Positions 60,792 through 64,000 of a stretch of DNA of 64,000 nucleotides are shown piece by piece; the first letter of the stretch is position 1; the number at the start of each line of letters is the position of its first letter. Source of the stretch: Euzebyella marina (GTDB lineage Bacteria; Bacteroidota; Bacteroidia; Flavobacteriales; Flavobacteriaceae); contig NZ_JACYFK010000001.1 in assembly GCF_014855515.1 (NCBI RefSeq), positions 1,550,001 to 1,614,000 of the forward strand. The letters are read 5' to 3'. The notes under the pieces were generated by a model. It was not told the origin of the DNA and did not search any database. It saw nothing but the letters and a program-made list of their open reading frames with translations. Both the position numbers and the translations under genes were made by a program.

Positions 60792-61265
60792 ATGGTAGAA
60801 ACCCTGACTTTGCAGGTCAATGGCAAAGAGCATACGGTCGATATAAATCCCGAAACCCCATTGTTGTATGTGTTGCGTAATGAACTTCAGTTAAACGGAC
60901 CTAAGTTTGGTTGTGGTTTGCAGCAATGTGGGGCCTGTATGGTACTTGTAGATGGCGAAGCAAGACCTTCTTGCAGGTTTCCTGTCAAGACGGCGGTTGA
61001 TTCTGAAATTAGAACACTGGCAGGTCTTATCAAAGAAGATGGTGAATTACATCCTGTACAACAGGCATTTGTTGAAGAACAAGCCGCGCAATGCGGTTAT
61101 TGCCTAAATGGTATGGTAATGTCGGCGGTTTCTTTGTTGGAGAAAAAACAAAACCCGACCGAAGAAGAAATTCGAGAAGCCCTTGCTATCAATATCTGCC
61201 GGTGCGGCGTTCACTCCAGGGTTATAAAAGCGGTTACGAGTGCCGTTAAAAAAGCAAGGCCATGA
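60792..61265 (+). CDS. (2Fe-2S)-binding subunit of a xanthine-dehydrogenase-family oxidoreductase (IorA-like)
   Basis: The small electron-transfer subunit, 157 residues. The N-terminal plant-type ferredoxin domain has Cys41, Cys46 and Cys49 in FGCGLQQCGACMVLVDG, with Cys61. The C-terminal helical cluster domain has Cys101 and Cys104 (CGYC) and Cys136 and Cys138 (CRCG). All eight ligands for two 2Fe-2S centres are present. No signal peptide is visible; it presumably travels through the Tat pathway attached to the large subunit, as in isoquinoline 1-oxidoreductase-type enzymes. Its stop overlaps the large-subunit start (ATGA). Confidence 0.94.
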   Translation: MVETLTLQVNGKEHTVDINPETPLLYVLRNELQLNGPKFGCGLQQCGACMVLVDGEARPSCRFPVKTAVDSEIRTLAGLIKEDGELHPVQQAFVEEQAAQCGYCLNGMVMSAVSLLEKKQNPTEEEIREALAINICRCGVHSRVIKAVTSAVKKARP

Positions 61266-63436
61266 GAAAAGACCGAAGAATGTTTGTTCAACAGCTTGGC
61301 TGTTTGAGTATTGGTTTTTCTATGTTGCCTACCACGACAGTACTCGCAGAGAGTTTTACCGTTGCGAAGGAAATTGAAAGAAACCTTTCAAAGGAAAGTG
61401 TGAACGCTTGGCTTGAAATACGAGAAAACGGTCGGGTGCTTATCTATACCGGAAAATTAGAGTTAGGTCAGGGAATCAAAACCGCGGTGGCACAAATTGC
61501 CGCTGAAGAATTAAACATGCGACTCGATTTAATCGATGTACAAATGGCCGAGACCGAGGTAACGCCAGATGAAGGTTTTACGGCGGCGAGCATGTCAATT
61601 GAATCGAGCGGAATGTCCATTAGACTGGCGTCGGCAACCGCTCGTGAGATTTTATTGAAAATGGCTTCGGAAAGTTTAAACCTGTCAAAAGAGTCTTTGA
61701 AAATGGAAGATGGAAACATCTTCGGTGCCGATAAAAAGACGTCTCTATTCGAGTTGCTTAAAGGACAACATATTGAAGGAAAGGTTGACGAGAATGTCGA
61801 GATCAAGGCCAAGACCGTTCGAAAGTATGTGGGGCAGCCGGTTCCAAGAAGTGATATTGAGGCAATGGTTCGTGGGCAATCCGTTTTTGTACAAGATTTA
61901 AGGTTTCCCGGTATGTTGCATGCGCGTGTGGTACATCCTCCTAAATATGCGGCAAAAATTATCCAATTCGATGAAGAAAACTCTAAAAATTGGCCCAACC
62001 TAATTCAACTGATTAGGAAAGACCATTTTGTAGGAGTAGTTGCGGAAAAGGAGTTTGAGGCCATTCAATTGGCAGAAAAGATTGGTGGGCAAATCAAATG
62101 GGATTCAGGTCAAAACATGCCCGAGCAAAAAGAACTCAAGAACCATTTGAAAAATTTGCCCGTTGAAGAAGAGGTGCAGGAGAATAAGGGAGATGTTGGG
62201 CAGTCTTCGAAGACGATGGTCTCCCGTTCATTTTTCAAGCCCTATTTAATGCACGCTGCAAACGGACCTTCGTGTGCGGTGGCTTTTTTTGATGGAACTG
62301 TTTTACATGTCTGGTCGCATTGTCAAGGCACTTACCCGCTAAGAAGAACGCTGGCCAATTTTTTGGAAATGCCTGAAGAAAAGGTACACGTAAAAGCGGT
62401 GCCAGGTTCGGGTTGTTTCGGCCACAACGGGGCAAATGATGTGGCAACTGAAGCGGCTCTGATAGCCCTCGAATTACCGAACAAACATATTCGTCTTCAA
62501 TGGTCTAGAGAAGATGAGCATGCTTGGGAACCGTATGGTACGGCCATGATAGTCGATATTGAGGCGTCTCTGGATACAAATGGAAGAATTGCCACATGGG
62601 ATAGTCATATATGGTCAGATGGGCACAGTAATCGGCCCAATAGTAACCCCAATACATTATTGCCCTCACGTTTTATGAACAAAGACTATGGGCATCATGG
62701 CATTGGTTATAGAGGTGGAGCTTGGCGTAATGCAGCCCCGTATTATTCCGTACCAAATCTCAGGGTCACCTCACATATGTTTTTAGGGCCTTTGAGAGTT
62801 TCTTCATTACGTAGTCTAGGTACCTTTACGAATATATTTGCCATTGAATCTGTTATCGACGATTTATCCGAAAAAGCAGGCAAAGACCCAATTGAATTTA
62901 GAATGGAACATTTAGATGATCCAAGAGCGGTAGAATGCTTACGCAAACTACAGGATAAAATTAAATCAATATCGGTAATTGAAAATGAGGGGCTTGGTGT
63001 ATCGTTTTCGCGGTACAAGAACGAAACTTCGTATTGTGCCATGGCGGCTAAGGTTTCCGTCGAGCGAAAGACCGGTCAGGTAAAAGTTCAAAAATTATGG
63101 GCCATGGTAGATGCCGGAGAGACCATAAACCCCGACGGATTAAAAAACCAGACAGAAGGGGGTATGATACAGTCGGCCAGCTGGGCCCTAAAAGAAGAGG
63201 TGAAATTTAGTTCTAAAGGAATAACCAGCTTAAATTGGGCCTCTTATCCTATTCTTAGATATCCTGAAATTCCCGAAGTCGAAGTCGAGATATTGGATAG
63301 GGTGGAGCAAAGACCCGTAGGTGCGGGTGAAGCATCAATGGCACCGACTACAGCGGCTATTGTAAATGCTATTTATAAGGCTACCGGGGTGCGCATCGTA
63401 AGTCTTCCTGTAGACAAAGAGCTTTTAAAAGCGTAG
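61262..63436 (+). CDS. Molybdopterin-binding subunit of a xanthine-dehydrogenase-family oxidoreductase (IorB-like)
   Basis: The catalytic large subunit, 724 residues, with a Tat-type signal (DRRMFVQQLGCLSIGFSMLP). Molybdenum-cofactor contacts of the family appear in YTGKLELGQGIKTAVAQIAA (about 59-78), PGSGCFGHNGANDVATEAAL (about 381-400) and the C-terminal GAGEASMAPTTAAIVNAIY. That motif's Glu corresponds to the catalytic base of xanthine oxidases. It matches the isoquinoline 1-oxidoreductase beta type, which oxidises aldehydes or N-heterocycles. No FAD subunit and no cytochrome gene follow, so electrons must go elsewhere. The substrate cannot be inferred. Confidence 0.92.
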   Translation: MRKDRRMFVQQLGCLSIGFSMLPTTTVLAESFTVAKEIERNLSKESVNAWLEIRENGRVLIYTGKLELGQGIKTAVAQIAAEELNMRLDLIDVQMAETEVTPDEGFTAASMSIESSGMSIRLASATAREILLKMASESLNLSKESLKMEDGNIFGADKKTSLFELLKGQHIEGKVDENVEIKAKTVRKYVGQPVPRSDIEAMVRGQSVFVQDLRFPGMLHARVVHPPKYAAKIIQFDEENSKNWPNLIQLIRKDHFVGVVAEKEFEAIQLAEKIGGQIKWDSGQNMPEQKELKNHLKNLPVEEEVQENKGDVGQSSKTMVSRSFFKPYLMHAANGPSCAVAFFDGTVLHVWSHCQGTYPLRRTLANFLEMPEEKVHVKAVPGSGCFGHNGANDVATEAALIALELPNKHIRLQWSREDEHAWEPYGTAMIVDIEASLDTNGRIATWDSHIWSDGHSNRPNSNPNTLLPSRFMNKDYGHHGIGYRGGAWRNAAPYYSVPNLRVTSHMFLGPLRVSSLRSLGTFTNIFAIESVIDDLSEKAGKDPIEFRMEHLDDPRAVECLRKLQDKIKSISVIENEGLGVSFSRYKNETSYCAMAAKVSVERKTGQVKVQKLWAMVDAGETINPDGLKNQTEGGMIQSASWALKEEVKFSSKGITSLNWASYPILRYPEIPEVEVEILDRVEQRPVGAGEASMAPTTAAIVNAIYKATGVRIVSLPVDKELLKA

Positions 63437-63464
63437 TTAGAATCAATCAGATGTTCCTAAAATC

Positions 63465-63497
63465 AAAAAGAGCCCTGTCTTTCGACAAAGCTCTTTT
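63465..63497 (+). terminator. Hairpin terminator after the molybdenum hydroxylase genes
   Basis: AAAAGAGC (63466-63473) pairs with GCTCTTTT (63490-63497). Inside it TGTC (63476-63479) pairs with GACA (63484-63487) around TTTC, leaving a 2x2 internal loop. It lies 29 bases after the large-subunit stop. Confidence 0.65.
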
Positions 63498-63624
63498 ACG
63501 AGAACACTATATGAAAATGAAAAAATTTACTTCTGATTGATTATTACACTTCAAACATACTACCGATACCGAAAGGCAGCAATAAATTGATGTGAACCGC
63601 TTGATTTTTGTTGTGAGCGCCTTG
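63465..63624 (+). ncRNA. Conserved non-coding element, copy 2
   Basis: The partner of 60528-60686, placed in the same way after the end of an oxidoreductase gene. It has a hairpin, then 63486-63538 almost identical to copy 1, CAAACATAC at 63552-63560, and the block 63581-63617 ending TGTTGTGAG. The closing helix is AAGGC (63573-63577) with GCCTT (63619-63623), replacing the CTGCCTT/AAGGCAG pair of copy 1 with the two sides exchanged. A T-run at 63632-63638 could end the RNA. Here the ATGAAAATG frame stops after nine codons, so a conserved peptide is unlikely. Confidence 0.6.
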
Positions 63625-63655
63625 TTAGATGTTTTTTTAAAGAATATTTGATTCT

Positions 63656-64000
63656 CTATAAGTTGATATTTACATAAACCGAAAGTCGATGTTTTAGCTC
63701 AACCTTATTATTGTTGAGTTGTTGCGAGATGGGTACCATGCCTGCAAGGCCCAAAGCTATTCTGTTATAACTCGCTTCTAAGCTTACTTTTCCCAGAAAA
63801 ACACTCCCTTTGGTATTGGGTACAGCTGCGCCATATTCTTTATTGGCTTCAAAATGTTCGCCGGCAATACCAAGAATTGGGGTCAATGCCAAATCTGATA
63901 TATAGTATGTTTTGAATGCATTGATGCCATAATTTAACTGATTACCGAATTGATATTGTTTCGGGTTCTCGGTTTTGAAGGTGTAGTTCAAAAGTGTACT
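63656..64000 (-). CDS. Outer-membrane beta-barrel-type protein, C-terminal part
   Basis: The last 114 codons of a protein that continues beyond the right edge; the frame is open through position 64000. Alternating hydrophobic strands typical of a small barrel are visible: NQLNYGINAFKTYYISDLAL, TPILGIAGEHFEA, VFLGKVSLEASYNRIALGLA, and the terminal strand HRLSVYVNINL with aromatic/hydrophobic C-terminal pattern. The apparent start at 63991 is only a TTG within the frame. It resembles transporter-type (MetA-like) outer-membrane proteins, but the family cannot be fixed from this fragment. Confidence 0.55.
   Translation of the reverse strand, partial: STLLNYTFKTENPKQYQFGNQLNYGINAFKTYYISDLALTPILGIAGEHFEANKEYGAAVPNTKGSVFLGKVSLEASYNRIALGLAGMVPISQQLNNNKVELKHRLSVYVNINL

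Noticed and set aside
61468-61998. 176-codon minus-strand frame inside the molybdopterin subunit
   Set aside because: It is an antisense shadow of a strongly conserved gene.
1-64000. CRISPR arrays, insertion sequences, prophage or toxin-antitoxin modules
   Set aside because: No regularly spaced repeats, transposase motifs, phage structural genes or convincing toxin-antitoxin pairs were found on reading through both strands.

Overview
The window is a chromosomal segment from a member of the Bacteroidota, most likely a marine-type flavobacterium. Evidence for this is two SusC/SusD pairs, a secreted protease with a type IX secretion (T9SS) tail, promoter -7 elements of the form TAnnTTTG, short AT-rich leaders without strong Shine-Dalgarno sites, and FecR/ECF-sigma control of a TonB receptor. 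There is no rRNA, CRISPR array, insertion sequence or prophage that I can support.

Layout. 1-13.6 kb is housekeeping: serS with a TPR protein, a DUF4286 protein and a gamma-glutamylcyclotransferase-like gene running off the left edge; a VOC protein; an HTTM membrane protein behind ribF; a large secreted metalloprotease with an overlapping lipoprotein; the prs-rplY-pth operon; and tRNA-Leu(CAA), preceded by what looks like a broken copy of its own 5' part. 13.8-21.1 kb holds an SRPBCC protein, a 585-base gene-poor stretch, and an arabinose operon: an AraR/NrtR-type Nudix regulator, araB, araD, a sodium/solute symporter and araA. 21.1-28.2 kb is a sugar-oxidation island: a DUF1080 lipoprotein, a cupredoxin-fused dehydrogenase-like lipoprotein, an FG-GAP protein and a secreted protein on the minus strand, with a Tat-exported Gfo/Idh oxidoreductase divergent. 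28.2-32.5 kb holds a Y-family polymerase and an accessory DnaE-like polymerase.

32.7-47.4 kb is polysaccharide-utilization locus 1. It contains a LacI regulator with a perfect 22-base operator over the susC promoter, SusC, SusD, a fasciclin/CBM96-like/cadherin-like lipoprotein, a GH16-like lipoprotein, nagB, two GH20-type enzymes, a symporter and nagA. Together these suggest capture of an N-acetylhexosamine-containing glycan, release and import of GlcNAc, and conversion of GlcNAc-6-P to fructose-6-P. The kinase step is not encoded here.

49.2-60.5 kb is a second Sus-type locus: ECF sigma, FecR anti-sigma, an STN-domain SusC, SusD, a DUF2231/cytochrome c/DUF1549/DUF1553 protein and a DUF1501 protein. 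60.8-63.4 kb is a two-subunit molybdenum hydroxylase (2Fe-2S plus molybdopterin subunits). Each of the last two units is followed by a copy of the same conserved non-coding element of about 160 nt. The element has a terminator-like hairpin, a nearly identical block of about 53 nt, and a 3' helix whose arms differ in sequence but stay paired in both copies. I consider it a probable structured RNA and the most interesting unexplained signal in the window. The window ends inside an outer-membrane-type protein on the minus strand.
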